Positions 17,576 through 27,086 of a stretch of DNA of 64,000 nucleotides are shown piece after piece. Every line of letters starts with the position of its first letter. Position 1 is the stretch's first letter. The position numbers were made by a program, and so were the translations under genes. The notes beneath the pieces were generated by a model. It had not been told where the DNA came from. It saw nothing but the letters and a program-made list of their open reading frames with translations, and did no database searches. The stretch covers positions 1,177,313 to 1,241,312 of the forward strand of contig NZ_JABWDU010000002.1 in NCBI RefSeq assembly GCF_013371465.1. Direction: 5' to 3'. The DNA is from Ensifer oleiphilus. Its GTDB lineage: Bacteria; Pseudomonadota; Alphaproteobacteria; Rhizobiales; Rhizobiaceae.

Positions 17576-18240
17576 GACACGCCCGCTCCCAGCACGCGCC
17601 TGCCGCCGGCGACAAACAGGCGCCGGATCGCCATCGACAAAGCGAGATAGATCAGCGTGACGACGAAATAGGTCTCGAAGGAACGGAAAGTGCGTGCCTG
17701 CAAGAGGTCGGCCTCATGGGCAAGCTCGCGCACCGCGATCTGCGACACGACGGCCGATTCCAGCATCATGATGATCACCTGGCTGATGAGGGCCGGAAAG
17801 ATGACCTTCAGCGCCTGCGGCAGGATGATCTTGACGAACACCTGACGTGGCCTGAGGCCGAGCGCAAAGGCCGCCTCGCCCTGGCCCTTCGGCACGGCGT
17901 CGAGGCCGGCACCGACGATCTCGGTGGTGTAGGCCGCCATGTTGAGCGTCATCGCCAGGATCGCGGCAACGACCGGATCGAGCCTGATGCCGATGCTCGG
18001 CAGACCGAAGTAGATGAAGAACAGCTGCACCAGAAACGGCGTGTTGCGGATCACTTCGACATAGACGGCAACCGCCTTGCGCAGGATGCCGTAGCGACTG
18101 CGGCGGGCGGCAGCGAAGAGAATGCTGATCACGATGCCGAACACCGTGGTGCAGGCGATCAGGAAGAGCGTCATCGCGGCGCCGTGGGCAATTGCGCCCG
18201 CGGCATCCCGAAGCCACCCGAAATCGAGGCTGTAACCCAT
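17572..18240 (-). CDS. Polar amino-acid-type ABC permease
   Basis: 222 residues with the HisQ/GlnP hallmarks R-N-T-P-F-L-V-Q-L-F-F and E-A-A-F-A-L-G-L-R-P-R-Q-V-F. ATG 18240 is preceded by GGAAAGG at about eight bases; an upstream in-frame start at 18279 is less likely. It forms a heterodimer candidate with the permease at 16928. It lies between the binding-protein gene and that permease in one operon. Confidence 0.9.
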   Translation of the reverse strand: MGYSLDFGWLRDAAGAIAHGAAMTLFLIACTTVFGIVISILFAAARRSRYGILRKAVAVYVEVIRNTPFLVQLFFIYFGLPSIGIRLDPVVAAILAMTLNMAAYTTEIVGAGLDAVPKGQGEAAFALGLRPRQVFVKIILPQALKVIFPALISQVIIMMLESAVVSQIAVRELAHEADLLQARTFRSFETYFVVTLIYLALSMAIRRLFVAGGRRVLGAGVS

Positions 18241-18262
18241 CGTCGCAACCTTTCCCCGAAAG

Positions 18263-18291
18263 GCCCACGGAGACGCCAAGTCCCCGTGGGC
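18263..18291 (-). terminator. Hairpin after amino-acid binding-protein gene
   Basis: Perfect eight-base stem (gcccacgg/ccgtgggc) with a 13-base loop, 12 bases after the stop of the binding-protein gene and before the permease start. It probably sets higher expression of the binding protein than of the permeases. Confidence 0.5.
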
Positions 18292-18303
18292 GTCAAGAGC
18301 GGA

Positions 18304-19098
18304 TTAGTCCTTGAGGTTTTCGGGGTTGAGCGGCGTCTTCAGCCAGGCCTCGGAGCTGGCGTTCAGCTTGCCGTCGGCCAGCATCTTGGCAACGGCGTCG
18401 TTGACGGCCGTCTTCAGCGCTTCCTCGTTCTTGTTGAGGCCGATATGCGACGGCGAGGTCAGGAGCTGGAACTTCTGCTCCGGCTTCAGCGCTTCCTGGC
18501 GGGCAAGCACCTGCGCGCCGACGTCGTTGCCGACGACCATCAGCTGGGTCTGGCCGGAGATGAACGCCTGGATCACGGCATTGTAGTTGTCGAAGCGCTG
18601 GATCGCAGCGCTCGACGGCGCGGCCTCGGTCAACGAAGTATCTTCCAGCGTGCCGCGGTTGACGGCAATGGTCTTGTCGGCAAGATCTTCCTTGCCGGCG
18701 ACCTTGAGGTCCGCCGGGCCGATGACGGCGATGTAGTAAGGCGCGTAGGCGGCTGCGAAGTCGATCACTTCGGCGCGCTCCTTGGAGAAGCCGACGCTCA
18801 TCAGGATGTCGACGCGCTTGTCGTTGAGATAGGGAATGCGGTTCTGGCCGGTAACGCTGACGAGGTTCAGCTTGACGCCGAGGCCGTCGGCGATCTGCTG
18901 GGCAACGTCCACGTCATAACCCTTGATGCTCATGTCGGCGCTGGCCGAGGAGAAGGGCGGGAAATCCGAGAAGATGCCGACCTTGATCTCGCCGGCCGAT
19001 TTGATGTCGGCGAGCGCGTCGGCACGCGCGATACCGGTTGCGGCGCCCAGCATCAGGGCGGCGGCGAAGGCTGTTTTCATTGTTTTCTGAAGTGTCAT
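18304..19098 (-). CDS. Amino-acid-type ABC substrate-binding protein
   Basis: 264 residues with a Sec signal peptide (M-K-T-A-F-A-A-A-L-M-L-G, cleavage near A-R-A-D) and a bacterial extracellular solute-binding family 3 body: F-S-D-F-P-P-F-S-S, G-Y-D-V-D-V-A-Q-Q-I-A, and D-I-L-M-S-V-G-F-S-K-E-R. ATG 19098 has AGGGGAA upstream. It lies between the agmatinase-family gene and two permeases. Uptake of arginine, a guanidino compound or a related amino acid is inferred from that context only. Confidence 0.9.
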   Translation of the reverse strand: MTLQKTMKTAFAAALMLGAATGIARADALADIKSAGEIKVGIFSDFPPFSSASADMSIKGYDVDVAQQIADGLGVKLNLVSVTGQNRIPYLNDKRVDILMSVGFSKERAEVIDFAAAYAPYYIAVIGPADLKVAGKEDLADKTIAVNRGTLEDTSLTEAAPSSAAIQRFDNYNAVIQAFISGQTQLMVVGNDVGAQVLARQEALKPEQKFQLLTSPSHIGLNKNEEALKTAVNDAVAKMLADGKLNASSEAWLKTPLNPENLKD

Positions 19099-19193
19099 TG
19101 TCGTTCCCCTGTCTGGAAGCATTGTTGATTGTGGGCATTTTCTGGCCGGCTGCCGCTTCCAGTCCGGCAGCCGACGAATCTTTCTCTTATGTG

Positions 19194-20255
19194 TCAGGCC
19201 GACTTGCCGGTCACGGCAGGGCTGAACACCATGAGGCTGAGGATCTCGAACAGTACCTGGGCGCCAGCATGCGCCGTGTTGGTCGTCGCATCATATTGCG
19301 GCGCGACCTCGACGACATCACCGCCGACAAGATTGACGCCCTTGAAGCCGCGGATCAGTTCCAGCACTTCGCGGGTGGTGAGGCCGCCGACTTCAGGCGT
19401 GCCGGTGCCGGGCGCAAAGCTCGGGTCGAGGCTGTCGATGTCGAAGGAGAGATAGGTCGGGCCGTCGCCGACGATCTTCTTCGCCTTCTCGATGATGGCC
19501 GGGATGCCGAGACCGGTCACTTCCTCCGCATGGATCACGGTCATGCCGGACTCGTAGGAGAACTCCCAGAGATACTCGGCCGAGCCGCGGATACCGATCT
19601 GCACGACGCGGGTCGGATCGAGCACACCGTCGAGCACCGCGTTGCGGAACGGGCCGCCATGGTGGAATTTTGTGAGGTCGTAGGCGCCGCCAGTGTCGCA
19701 ATGGGCATCGATGTGGATCATGCCGACAGGCTTTTTCTTGCCGACGGCCTTCAGGATCGGGTGGGTGATCGAATGGTCGCCACCGACAGACAACGGGATG
19801 ACGCCGGCATCGACGATCTGGTTGATGCGCTTCTCGATATCGTCATGGCTGAGCTCCAGCCGGTAGCGGCTCTGGAAGGGCACGTCACCGATATCGGCGA
19901 CGCGCAATTCATGAACCGGCGCGCAGCCGAGCACATGATTGTAGGGGCCGATCCGCTCGATCGAGCGCAGCGCCCGCGGTCCGAAGCGCGAGCCCGGGCG
20001 GTTTGTGACGCCGAGATCCATGGGAATGCCGACGATCGCGACCTGCAGATTGCCGAAATCGGGCTCGTCGGCATCGATGGCCATGTGCGGGGCGGTCAGG
20101 AAGGTCGGAATGCCGGAATAGGGCGCAAGGCGGGTGCCGCTCTTGGTGAAGATCTTGTCGGCAACGCGGCGGAAAGTCGGGTCGAACAGCTCGCCGCCAT
20201 GGCTTTCGCCGTATTTCGCCTTGAGTTCGCCAAGCTTCTTATCGTCCCAGGCCAT
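19194..20255 (-). CDS. speB: Agmatinase-family ureohydrolase
   Basis: 353 residues of the arginase/agmatinase family, which release urea from guanidino compounds. The binuclear Mn sites are complete: G-G-D-H-S, I-D-A-H-C-D-T and S-F-D-I-D-S-L-D-P. The chain is about 40 residues longer than E. coli agmatinase through an N-terminal extension, as in several guanidinobutyrase or guanidino-acid hydrolases, so agmatine is not certain. Start ATG 20255 has GGAGG seven bases upstream; a TTG two codons earlier does not. It heads a run of amino-acid ABC genes and is divergent from a LysR regulator. Confidence 0.85.
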   Translation of the reverse strand: MAWDDKKLGELKAKYGESHGGELFDPTFRRVADKIFTKSGTRLAPYSGIPTFLTAPHMAIDADEPDFGNLQVAIVGIPMDLGVTNRPGSRFGPRALRSIERIGPYNHVLGCAPVHELRVADIGDVPFQSRYRLELSHDDIEKRINQIVDAGVIPLSVGGDHSITHPILKAVGKKKPVGMIHIDAHCDTGGAYDLTKFHHGGPFRNAVLDGVLDPTRVVQIGIRGSAEYLWEFSYESGMTVIHAEEVTGLGIPAIIEKAKKIVGDGPTYLSFDIDSLDPSFAPGTGTPEVGGLTTREVLELIRGFKGVNLVGGDVVEVAPQYDATTNTAHAGAQVLFEILSLMVFSPAVTGKSA

Positions 20256-20430
20256 CCACAATCCTCCGTCATGTCAGCCGGGGAATGCGCGCAAAGGCGC
20301 CACAGATCAGCATCTGCGGATGGGGCCGGTTCTGTCCGGCGCTATCAAGTTCCCCAGGCTTTTTGCCTTTGTTGAACACCATTAGGTGACAAATCCGCTG
20401 GAAAATCAATTGACATTGTTATAGCGTTTC

Positions 20431-20450
20431 GTGTGAGAAAAATTCACATC
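20431..20450. promoter_or_regulatory. Candidate LysR-type operator in divergent region
   Basis: Inverted repeat TGTGA, seven bases, TCACA immediately upstream of the LysR gene and facing the divergent agmatinase gene. LysR-type regulators commonly bind such dyads in divergent promoters and repress themselves. The remaining sequence down to 20256 shows no gene. Confidence 0.35.
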
Positions 20451-20452
20451 AC

Positions 20453-21523
20453 TTGACCTCGCCGGAACCCGCAGATTTGTCCAGCCGCCTGCCACCCCTG
20501 AACCCCTTGCGTGCCTTCGAGGCGACGGCGCGCCGTGGTTCGGTGTCGGCGGCCGCCCGCGAACTCAATGTGACGCACGGCGCCATCAGCCACCAGATCC
20601 GCGCGCTCGAACTGTCGATCAATGCCACGCTGTTCGAACGCGGCGGCAAGCGGTTGAAGCTGACGCCGCAGGGCGCACTGCTGCTGCCGGCCGTCACCCA
20701 CGCCTTTGCCGAGATCGCGGCGGCGACCGCCGCCATGACGCGACCGACCACCAGCGGCGAGTTGCGCATCACCTGCGTGCCCGCCCTTCTCTCGTTCTGG
20801 CTGATCCCGCGCCTGCATCTCTTCACCGAGCAGTTTCCCGACGTGCGCCTGACGCTGATCGCTTCCAACGACGCAGCCTATCTCGATGCGTCGGATGTCG
20901 ACGTCTGCCTGATCTATGGCGACGGCAACTGGCCGGGCTGCTGGTCGAAACTCTGGAGCCGTCTCGCCCTCTTCCCGGTGGTCAGCCCGACTTTGCTTAA
21001 CATGCGACCGCTGCGCTCCGTGCGCGACTTGCGCGACCACGTGATGCTGCACGGCGACGACGGACGCGAATGGAACACCTGGCTGGCAGCCGCCGACGCC
21101 AGCGACCTGCAGCGCGGCCGCCAGCACTTCATGAGCGACGCCCGGCTTTCGACCGAGGCGGCCCTTCACAATCAGGGCGTCGCCCTTGGCGACACCATCA
21201 CCGCCGGAAGCCTGATCGCCCGCGGCGAACTGATCGCCCCCTTCGACCTGACGGTTCCGGCCAACGATGCCTTCTACGTCGCCTGTCGCAACGAAGTGCT
21301 GGCCGCCCCGATCGTGCGCATCTTCATCGACTGGATGTTCTCGGCGCTCGAAAACGACCCGATGCCGGAACTGCAGACCTCGGCGCGCACGATTATTCGC
21401 AGCCGAGCCTCGAAATCCGAGCCGACAGATCGTAAATCGGTGCAGGACGGCTTTCAGCCGGTTTCAGCTCCGGCCCGCGGCCGGCGTATGGAACGCCCCC
21501 AGAAACGCAAGAACAAAGCCTGA
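20453..21523 (+). CDS. LysR family transcriptional regulator (GcvA-like)
   Basis: About 356 residues. The N-terminal winged helix (L-P-P-L-N-P-L-R-A-F-E-A-T-A-R-R-G-S-V-S-A-A) is typical of GcvA-like LysR proteins, followed by a periplasmic-binding-like effector domain to about residue 310 and a basic tail of about 40 residues. No ATG is available at the start. TTG 20453 is the best upstream start and TTG 20477 is an alternative. It is divergent from the agmatinase gene and 17 bases before an aminotransferase gene, so it may regulate either or both. Confidence 0.88.
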   Translation: MTSPEPADLSSRLPPLNPLRAFEATARRGSVSAAARELNVTHGAISHQIRALELSINATLFERGGKRLKLTPQGALLLPAVTHAFAEIAAATAAMTRPTTSGELRITCVPALLSFWLIPRLHLFTEQFPDVRLTLIASNDAAYLDASDVDVCLIYGDGNWPGCWSKLWSRLALFPVVSPTLLNMRPLRSVRDLRDHVMLHGDDGREWNTWLAAADASDLQRGRQHFMSDARLSTEAALHNQGVALGDTITAGSLIARGELIAPFDLTVPANDAFYVACRNEVLAAPIVRIFIDWMFSALENDPMPELQTSARTIIRSRASKSEPTDRKSVQDGFQPVSAPARGRRMERPQKRKNKA

Positions 21524-21540
21524 GCCATAGGAACTCCGCC

Positions 21541-22719
21541 ATGCCGCATTTCAATCCGCTCGTCGAAAAGCTCTCGCCGCCGCCCGTCCCCTCGGTGCTC
21601 GCCTGGGCGAAAAGCTATGATGGCTCCCGTGGGCCGCTGATCGACCTGTCGCAGGCGGTACCCGGCTATCCTGCGCATCCGGACATGCTGGCCTGGCTCG
21701 GCGAAGCGGCCGCCTCGACCGCCTATACCGGCTATGGCGCGATCGAGGGCGAAGCGGTGCTGCGTGAGGCGTATGCCGAACATGTGGCAGGCCTCTATGG
21801 GGCAGCGATCACCGCCGACAACATCCACGTCACCTCGGGCTGCAACCAGGCCTTCATCTGTACCGCGATGGCAATTGCCTCGGCCGGCGACACGATCCTG
21901 ATGACCAACCCCTACTACTTCAACCAGGAAACAACGCTTTCCATGCTCGGCATCAATGTCGAGCTGGTGCCGTGCGACGCCGGTCACGGCTTCCTGCCGG
22001 AGGTAGACGCGATTGCTGCTGCGCTGCGGCCGGGTATTCGCGCGCTTGCGCTGGTCTCGCCGAACAATCCGACCGGCGCGATCTATCCGCCGGAGCTTCT
22101 GTCGCGCATCCACCAGGCCTGCCGCACCAACGGTACATGGCTGATCCTCGACGAAACCTATCGCGACTTCCTGCCCGACGCCGGCGCGGCACCGCACGGT
22201 CTGCTGCAGACGGAAGGCTGGCAGGACAGCTTCATCGGCCTCTACAGCTTCTCCAAATCCTTCTGCATTCCGGGCCATAGGCTCGGCGCGATCACGGCCG
22301 GGTCGGCACTCGTCGACCAGGTCACCAAGATCATGGACAATCTGCAGATATGCGCGCCGCGCTCGGCCCAGGCCGCGGTCGCAAAAGCCATTCCGGCACT
22401 TGCCGATTGGCGCCTTGGCAATCGTGCCGAGATCGCCACACGTGCCGATGCGCTGCGCGACGTCATGAGCCGGCTGCCGCAATGGAAGCTGCAGGCGATC
22501 GGCGCGTACTTCGCCTATATTCGCCATCCCTTCCCGGATATCGATTCGCAGTTCGTGGCCGAGAAGCTGGCGAAACTCGCCGGCGTCGTCTGCCTGCCGG
22601 GCGACTATTTTGGCGAGGGCCAGGAAAACTATCTGCGCTTCGCCTTTGCCAACGCCGATGCGGACACGATCCGCCAATTGGAAGAACGGCTCGCCGGCTT
22701 CAACCTGCCCGGATTGTAA
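21541..22719 (+). CDS. PLP-dependent class I/II aminotransferase
   Basis: 392 residues of fold type I aminotransferase. Visible are the PLP phosphate/ring segment S-G-C-N-Q-A-F, S-P-N-N-P-T-G, D-E-T-Y-R-D-F and the Schiff-base Lys in Y-S-F-S-K-S-F. The C-terminal Arg-bearing segment N-Y-L-R-F-A-F-A-N is present. It is co-directional with the LysR gene 17 bases upstream (AGGAA before the ATG). The substrate is unknown. Transamination of an amino acid imported by the neighbouring transporter is a reasonable guess. Confidence 0.88.
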   Translation: MPHFNPLVEKLSPPPVPSVLAWAKSYDGSRGPLIDLSQAVPGYPAHPDMLAWLGEAAASTAYTGYGAIEGEAVLREAYAEHVAGLYGAAITADNIHVTSGCNQAFICTAMAIASAGDTILMTNPYYFNQETTLSMLGINVELVPCDAGHGFLPEVDAIAAALRPGIRALALVSPNNPTGAIYPPELLSRIHQACRTNGTWLILDETYRDFLPDAGAAPHGLLQTEGWQDSFIGLYSFSKSFCIPGHRLGAITAGSALVDQVTKIMDNLQICAPRSAQAAVAKAIPALADWRLGNRAEIATRADALRDVMSRLPQWKLQAIGAYFAYIRHPFPDIDSQFVAEKLAKLAGVVCLPGDYFGEGQENYLRFAFANADADTIRQLEERLAGFNLPGL

Positions 22720-22725
22720 CAGGGA

Positions 22726-23649
22726 CTAGCCCCGGCGGGCGATCAGGATGCCGATGAGCACGATCGCCCCGCCGATTGCCTGCATCAGCCCGACCGGCTC
22801 GGACAGCAGGATCCAGGCGAGGATGGCTGCGACCACCGGCTGCAGCAACAGCGTCAGCGACGAAAACGCCGGCGGCAGATAGGCGAGCGCATAGGTGATC
22901 GCCACCTGCCCGCCCGCGTGGCTGACGAAGGCAAGGCCGAACAGCATCGACCAGCCGAAGAGCGTCGGCGGTATCAGCGTCGGTTCGGACAAAAGCACGA
23001 TCGGCAGCATGCAGATGGCGGCCGAGGCCGTGCTCCAGACCATGATGCGGATGGTGCTGAAGAGGCTGCGCAGCCGGCCGATCGCCAGGATATAGCCGGC
23101 ATAGAACATGGCCGCGATAACGGCGACGCCGTCGCCGAGCAGGTTGCCGTCGCCAAGCGCCATCGGCCCGCCCTTCAGCGTGATGACGCCGACAACCGCC
23201 GTCACAAGCCCGATGGCAAAGACGGCGCTGATGCGGGCGCGGAAAAGCAGCCAGCTCACAAGCGTCACGAACACAGGGGCAAGATTGGCAAGCAGCGTGG
23301 CATTGGCGACCGACGTCTTGGTCAGCGCATAGTGCCAGGCGGCAAGATCGATCGCCAGGAATACGCCGGGCAGCACCAGCAGCGCATATTCCGAGAGCTT
23401 CTCGGGCCGCCGATCCGACGCGGGCGCGCCGCGAAACCAGGACCAGGCAAGAAGGGGGATCAGCGCCAGCGCCACGCGCCAGAAAGCCGTCGCCATCGGC
23501 CCGACCTCGGACAGACGCACGAAGATCGGCGAGCCGCCGATCGCAGCCCCGCCGATCAGCAGAGCGGCCATGGCAAGACGGTTATGGGATGAGGCGGTGG
23601 CGGATACTGGGGTCACGGCAATGTCGCTATTCTGCTGGCGGGCGATCAA
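22726..23649 (-). CDS. DMT superfamily (EamA) transporter
   Basis: About 307 residues with ten predicted membrane helices in two EamA repeats (first around residues 27-150, second around 170-305). Members are metabolite or amino-acid exporters or permeases. The start is uncertain: TTG 23649 is preceded by AAGGG at short spacing, and the first ATG (23571) begins exactly at the first helix. It converges with the aminotransferase gene with only six bases between them. The transported molecule cannot be told. Confidence 0.85.
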   Translation of the reverse strand: MIARQQNSDIAVTPVSATASSHNRLAMAALLIGGAAIGGSPIFVRLSEVGPMATAFWRVALALIPLLAWSWFRGAPASDRRPEKLSEYALLVLPGVFLAIDLAAWHYALTKTSVANATLLANLAPVFVTLVSWLLFRARISAVFAIGLVTAVVGVITLKGGPMALGDGNLLGDGVAVIAAMFYAGYILAIGRLRSLFSTIRIMVWSTASAAICMLPIVLLSEPTLIPPTLFGWSMLFGLAFVSHAGGQVAITYALAYLPPAFSSLTLLLQPVVAAILAWILLSEPVGLMQAIGGAIVLIGILIARRG

Positions 23650-23796
23650 GGCCCTTAGAAAGGCAGCTAGCAGAAGACCGGCATCGGCGACAGTCGCTAG
23701 AAATCACCCGATGCAACAAACGCGGCCGCCGTGCAGAAGCACCGGCAGCCGCAAACTTGCTTCATCTCGCGCCTTCCGGCGCGATGCTTCGCCGTG

Positions 23797-25230
23797 TCAG
23801 GCAGCGTCGGGAATGTGCACGGTCTTGACCTCGAGGAAATCCTCAAGGCCGAACATGCCACCTTCACGACCGTTGCCGGATTGCTTGTAGCCGCCGAACG
23901 GGCTGCCGTAGCGATGCGGCCCGCCATTGATGTGGACCATGCCGGCGCGCAGGCGCGACGCCACCCGTTCGGCCCGCTTCGGGTCGCCGGTCTGCACATA
24001 GGCGGCAAGGCCGTAATTGGTGTCGTTGGCGATCGCGATCGCCTCCTCCTCGGTATCGAAGGGGATGATCGCCAGCACCGGTCCGAACACCTCCTCGCGG
24101 GCGATGCGCATGGTGTTGTTGACGTCGGCAAAGATCGTCGGCTTGACGAAGTAGCCGGTCTCGAAACCCTCCGGCTTGCCGGCACCACCGACGACAAGAC
24201 GCGCGCCCTCGGCGATGCCCGCCTCGATCAGCGTCTGCACCCGGCCGAATTGCACGTCGCTGACGAGCGGACCGATGTGGCTGCCCTCCTTGGTGGGATC
24301 ACCGACCGCGGCCTCGCGGCCGACACGGCCAGCGATCTCGACGACCTTGTCGTAGACGCTACGCTCGACCAGCATGCGCGTCGGGGCGTCGCAGGACTGC
24401 CCGGAATTGTTGAAGCATTCGAGCACGCTGCCGGCGACACGATCTTCGAGGTCGGCATCGGCAAAGACGATGTTCGGCGACTTGCCGCCGAGTTCCAGCG
24501 TCACGCGCTTGACCGTTTCGGCCGCATCCTTGCTGACGGCGATGCCGGCGCGCGTCGAGCCGGTGAACGACATCATGTCGATATCGCGGTGCTTAGACAG
24601 CGCCGCGCCGGCATGGATGCCGTCGCCATTGACGAGGTTAAAGACGCCGGCGGGAAAGCCTGCCTCGTCGATCATCTCGGCATAGAGCATGGCGTTGAGC
24701 GGCGTGAATTCGCTCGGCTTCAGGACGCAGGTCGAGCCGGTCGCAAGGGCTGGCACGACCTTGAGCGCGATCTGGTTGATCGGCCAATTCCAAGGCGTGA
24801 TCAGGCCGCACACACCGATCGGCTCGCGCAGGATCACATCGCCGTTCGGCAACGTGTCGCGTGTCTTCAGCCGCTTCAACGCATCGATGAAGCCCTGAAG
24901 ATGGCCGACGCCGACATCCGCCTGCTGTTCGCGCGTCATCGTCTTGGGCGCACCGAGTTCCATGGTGATGGTAGCGACCATCTCGTCATAGCGGCGCTTG
25001 TAGATCGAAAGCAGCTTTTCGAGCAGCGCCAGCCGCTCGTCGACGCTGGTGCGGCTATAGGTGGCAAACGCCTTTTTCGCAGCGGCAACCGCATGATCGA
25101 TGTCCGCAGCTGTGCCCATCGAGATCACCGCAACAGGTTTCTCGGTCGCCGGGTTCAGCACCTCCAGATCGTTGGGCGTGATCGGATCAACCCATTGGCC
25201 ATCGATGTAAAACTTCCTCTTGTCGAGCAT
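23797..25230 (-). CDS. Aldehyde dehydrogenase family protein
   Basis: 477 residues, NAD(P)-dependent aldehyde oxidation. The active-site Glu lies in L-E-L-G-G-K-S-P and the catalytic Cys in N-S-G-Q-S-C-D-A-P; the oxyanion Asn segment T-P-W-N-W-P is intact. Start ATG 25230 has GGAGGAG upstream; the frame extends further but into the upstream gene. It is the last gene of the second Pot-type operon, 16 bases after the MBL hydrolase gene. Oxidation of an aminoaldehyde from polyamine breakdown is possible, as PuuB would produce one. Confidence 0.9.
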   Translation of the reverse strand: MLDKRKFYIDGQWVDPITPNDLEVLNPATEKPVAVISMGTAADIDHAVAAAKKAFATYSRTSVDERLALLEKLLSIYKRRYDEMVATITMELGAPKTMTREQQADVGVGHLQGFIDALKRLKTRDTLPNGDVILREPIGVCGLITPWNWPINQIALKVVPALATGSTCVLKPSEFTPLNAMLYAEMIDEAGFPAGVFNLVNGDGIHAGAALSKHRDIDMMSFTGSTRAGIAVSKDAAETVKRVTLELGGKSPNIVFADADLEDRVAGSVLECFNNSGQSCDAPTRMLVERSVYDKVVEIAGRVGREAAVGDPTKEGSHIGPLVSDVQFGRVQTLIEAGIAEGARLVVGGAGKPEGFETGYFVKPTIFADVNNTMRIAREEVFGPVLAIIPFDTEEEAIAIANDTNYGLAAYVQTGDPKRAERVASRLRAGMVHINGGPHRYGSPFGGYKQSGNGREGGMFGLEDFLEVKTVHIPDAA

Positions 25231-25246
25231 GCGCTCCTCCTTCCCG

Positions 25247-25981
25247 TCAGATTGTCTTTTCTTTCTCCGCGAGCCAGTCCTTGATGAGCGCGTGATAGCG
25301 CTCGCCGGAAAAGCTCGGAAAATGTCCGCCGTGGACGATACGCGCCGGAATGCGCAGCAACCGTTCCATCGACGCCAGATAGTCGTCGGCATTGGCGTGG
25401 TAGGTGTCCTCGATCAACGGCCCGTCGTAGAGGATGTCGCCGGAAAAGAGCACACCGGTCTTCTCCTCCCAGAGAGCGATGCCGCCGGGCGAATGGCCGG
25501 GCGTGTGGATCACTTCGAAGGTCCGGTCGCCAAGATCGATATGATCGCCGTCTTCGAGCAGCCGCGTCGCCGGCGCCGCCTTCACGGCATAGCTGGTCGA
25601 GACGTAGGGTTCCGGCGGGAGCGCGTCGAAGATCTCGTCGGCAACATAGGGGTCGGCCAGCGTGTTCCGGCGCGTCGGATGCGCCAGCAAATCCGCCTCG
25701 GCCGCGTGCACGCAGCGGCACTCGAATTCGTGGTGGCAGCCGATATGGTCGAAATGCGTGTGGCTGGCGACGGCCGTCAGGGGGCGTTCGGTGACCAGCG
25801 GCACCCATTCGCGCAGCGACACCACGCCCATGCCGCTGTCGACCAGCATGTCACGGTCGCGTCCGCGCACATGCCAGATGTTGCAGCGATAGAACTCCTG
25901 GATGAAGGGTTCGCAGATGTAGGTGACATCGGCGCCGAGACGCTTCACCTGATACCAGTCTTTCGAAGCAATTCGCCGCAT
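25247..25981 (-). CDS. MBL-fold metallohydrolase
   Basis: 244 residues with the metallo-beta-lactamase zinc motif S-H-T-H-F-D-H-I-G (near residues 73-81), further ligands in H-T-P-G-H-S-P-G and S-G-D, and a C-terminal H-G-G-H. These proteins hydrolyse thioesters, lactones or similar bonds. It lies four bases after the ABC ATPase gene and before the aldehyde dehydrogenase gene, so it belongs to the same operon. There is no clear ribosome site; translation may be coupled. The substrate is unknown. Confidence 0.85.
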   Translation of the reverse strand: MRRIASKDWYQVKRLGADVTYICEPFIQEFYRCNIWHVRGRDRDMLVDSGMGVVSLREWVPLVTERPLTAVASHTHFDHIGCHHEFECRCVHAAEADLLAHPTRRNTLADPYVADEIFDALPPEPYVSTSYAVKAAPATRLLEDGDHIDLGDRTFEVIHTPGHSPGGIALWEEKTGVLFSGDILYDGPLIEDTYHANADDYLASMERLLRIPARIVHGGHFPSFSGERYHALIKDWLAEKEKTI

Positions 25982-25985
25982 TTTG

Positions 25986-27086
25986 CTACAGGGTTGCGCT
26001 TGCGGCCGGCAAGGCTACGACGTCGGCGGCCCGCACCGCAAGGGGGACGATCTCGCCGTCGCGGACATCAGAGGATTGCGGCAGGTGCGCCACCAGCGCA
26101 TCGCCGTCGGTGGCGCAGGGCTGGAGGTGGCAACGGTAGTGCGTGCCGAAAAAGGCGCTGCCGGCAACTCGGGCATCGCCGAGGGCGAACATCGGATCGT
26201 CCGATTTCTCCGCACCGCGAAAATGCTCCGGCCGGATGGTGAGCGTGATCGCGTCACCGGCCTTGGGTGCCTTCGCGGTGAAATTGGCCGCGGGAAGCGC
26301 CAGGCTTCCGAGCGTGGTTTCGACCTCGGCCGACGATGCGTCGGCGGCGCGCACGCGACCGGGAACGAAATTGACCTCACCCATGAAACCCGCCGAAAAC
26401 AGCGAGCGCGGCCGCATGTAGATCTGTGACGGCGGGCCGAAATCCTCGATCCGGCCCTGGTTCATAACGACGATGCGGTCGGCGATCGCCATCGCCTCTT
26501 CCTGGTCGTGGGTCACATGCACGAAGGTCGTGCCGACCCGCTTCTGGATCGCCTTCAGCTCGTCCTGCATCTGGCGGCGAAGCTTCAGGTCCAAGGCGCC
26601 GAGCGGTTCGTCGAGCAGCAGCACTTCCGGGTCGACCGCCAGCGCCCGGGCAAGCGCCACGCGCTGACGCTGGCCGCCGGAAAGCTCGTGCGGCCGCTTG
26701 CCGGCGGACGCCTTGAGACCGACGAGGTCGAGAAAGCCGAGCGCCTTTTCGTCCCGCTCCGCCTTGCCGAGGCCGCGCATGCGGAGCCCGAAGCCGACAT
26801 TGTCGACGAGGCGCATATGCGGAAACAGCGCATAGTCCTGAAACATCGTCGTCGTCGGGCGCTTGGCCGGCGTCACGAAGGTCATGTCGCGATCGCCGAT
26901 GACGACGCGGCCCGAGCTTGGCGACAGGAACCCGCCGAGAATGGAAAGAAGCGTGGTCTTGCCGCAACCCGAGGGGCCGAGCAGCACGATGAATTCCCCT
27001 GCCCGGATATCGAGCGAAACCTTGTCGAGCGCCGTGAAGTGGCCGAACGTTTTGCTGACGTTTTCGATCGAGACGGGAGCGGTCAT
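25986..27086 (-). CDS. ABC transporter ATPase, spermidine/putrescine type
   Basis: 366 residues. Walker A G-P-S-G-C-G-K-T-T, signature E-L-S-G-G-Q-R-Q-R, Walker B L-L-D-E-P-L-G-A-L-D and V-T-H-D-Q-E-E-A are all canonical. A TOBE-like C-terminal domain begins near residue 275. It overlaps the upstream permease stop by ATGA. It belongs to the second Pot-type transporter of this window. Confidence 0.92.
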   Translation of the reverse strand: MTAPVSIENVSKTFGHFTALDKVSLDIRAGEFIVLLGPSGCGKTTLLSILGGFLSPSSGRVVIGDRDMTFVTPAKRPTTTMFQDYALFPHMRLVDNVGFGLRMRGLGKAERDEKALGFLDLVGLKASAGKRPHELSGGQRQRVALARALAVDPEVLLLDEPLGALDLKLRRQMQDELKAIQKRVGTTFVHVTHDQEEAMAIADRIVVMNQGRIEDFGPPSQIYMRPRSLFSAGFMGEVNFVPGRVRAADASSAEVETTLGSLALPAANFTAKAPKAGDAITLTIRPEHFRGAEKSDDPMFALGDARVAGSAFFGTHYRCHLQPCATDGDALVAHLPQSSDVRDGEIVPLAVRAADVVALPAASATL

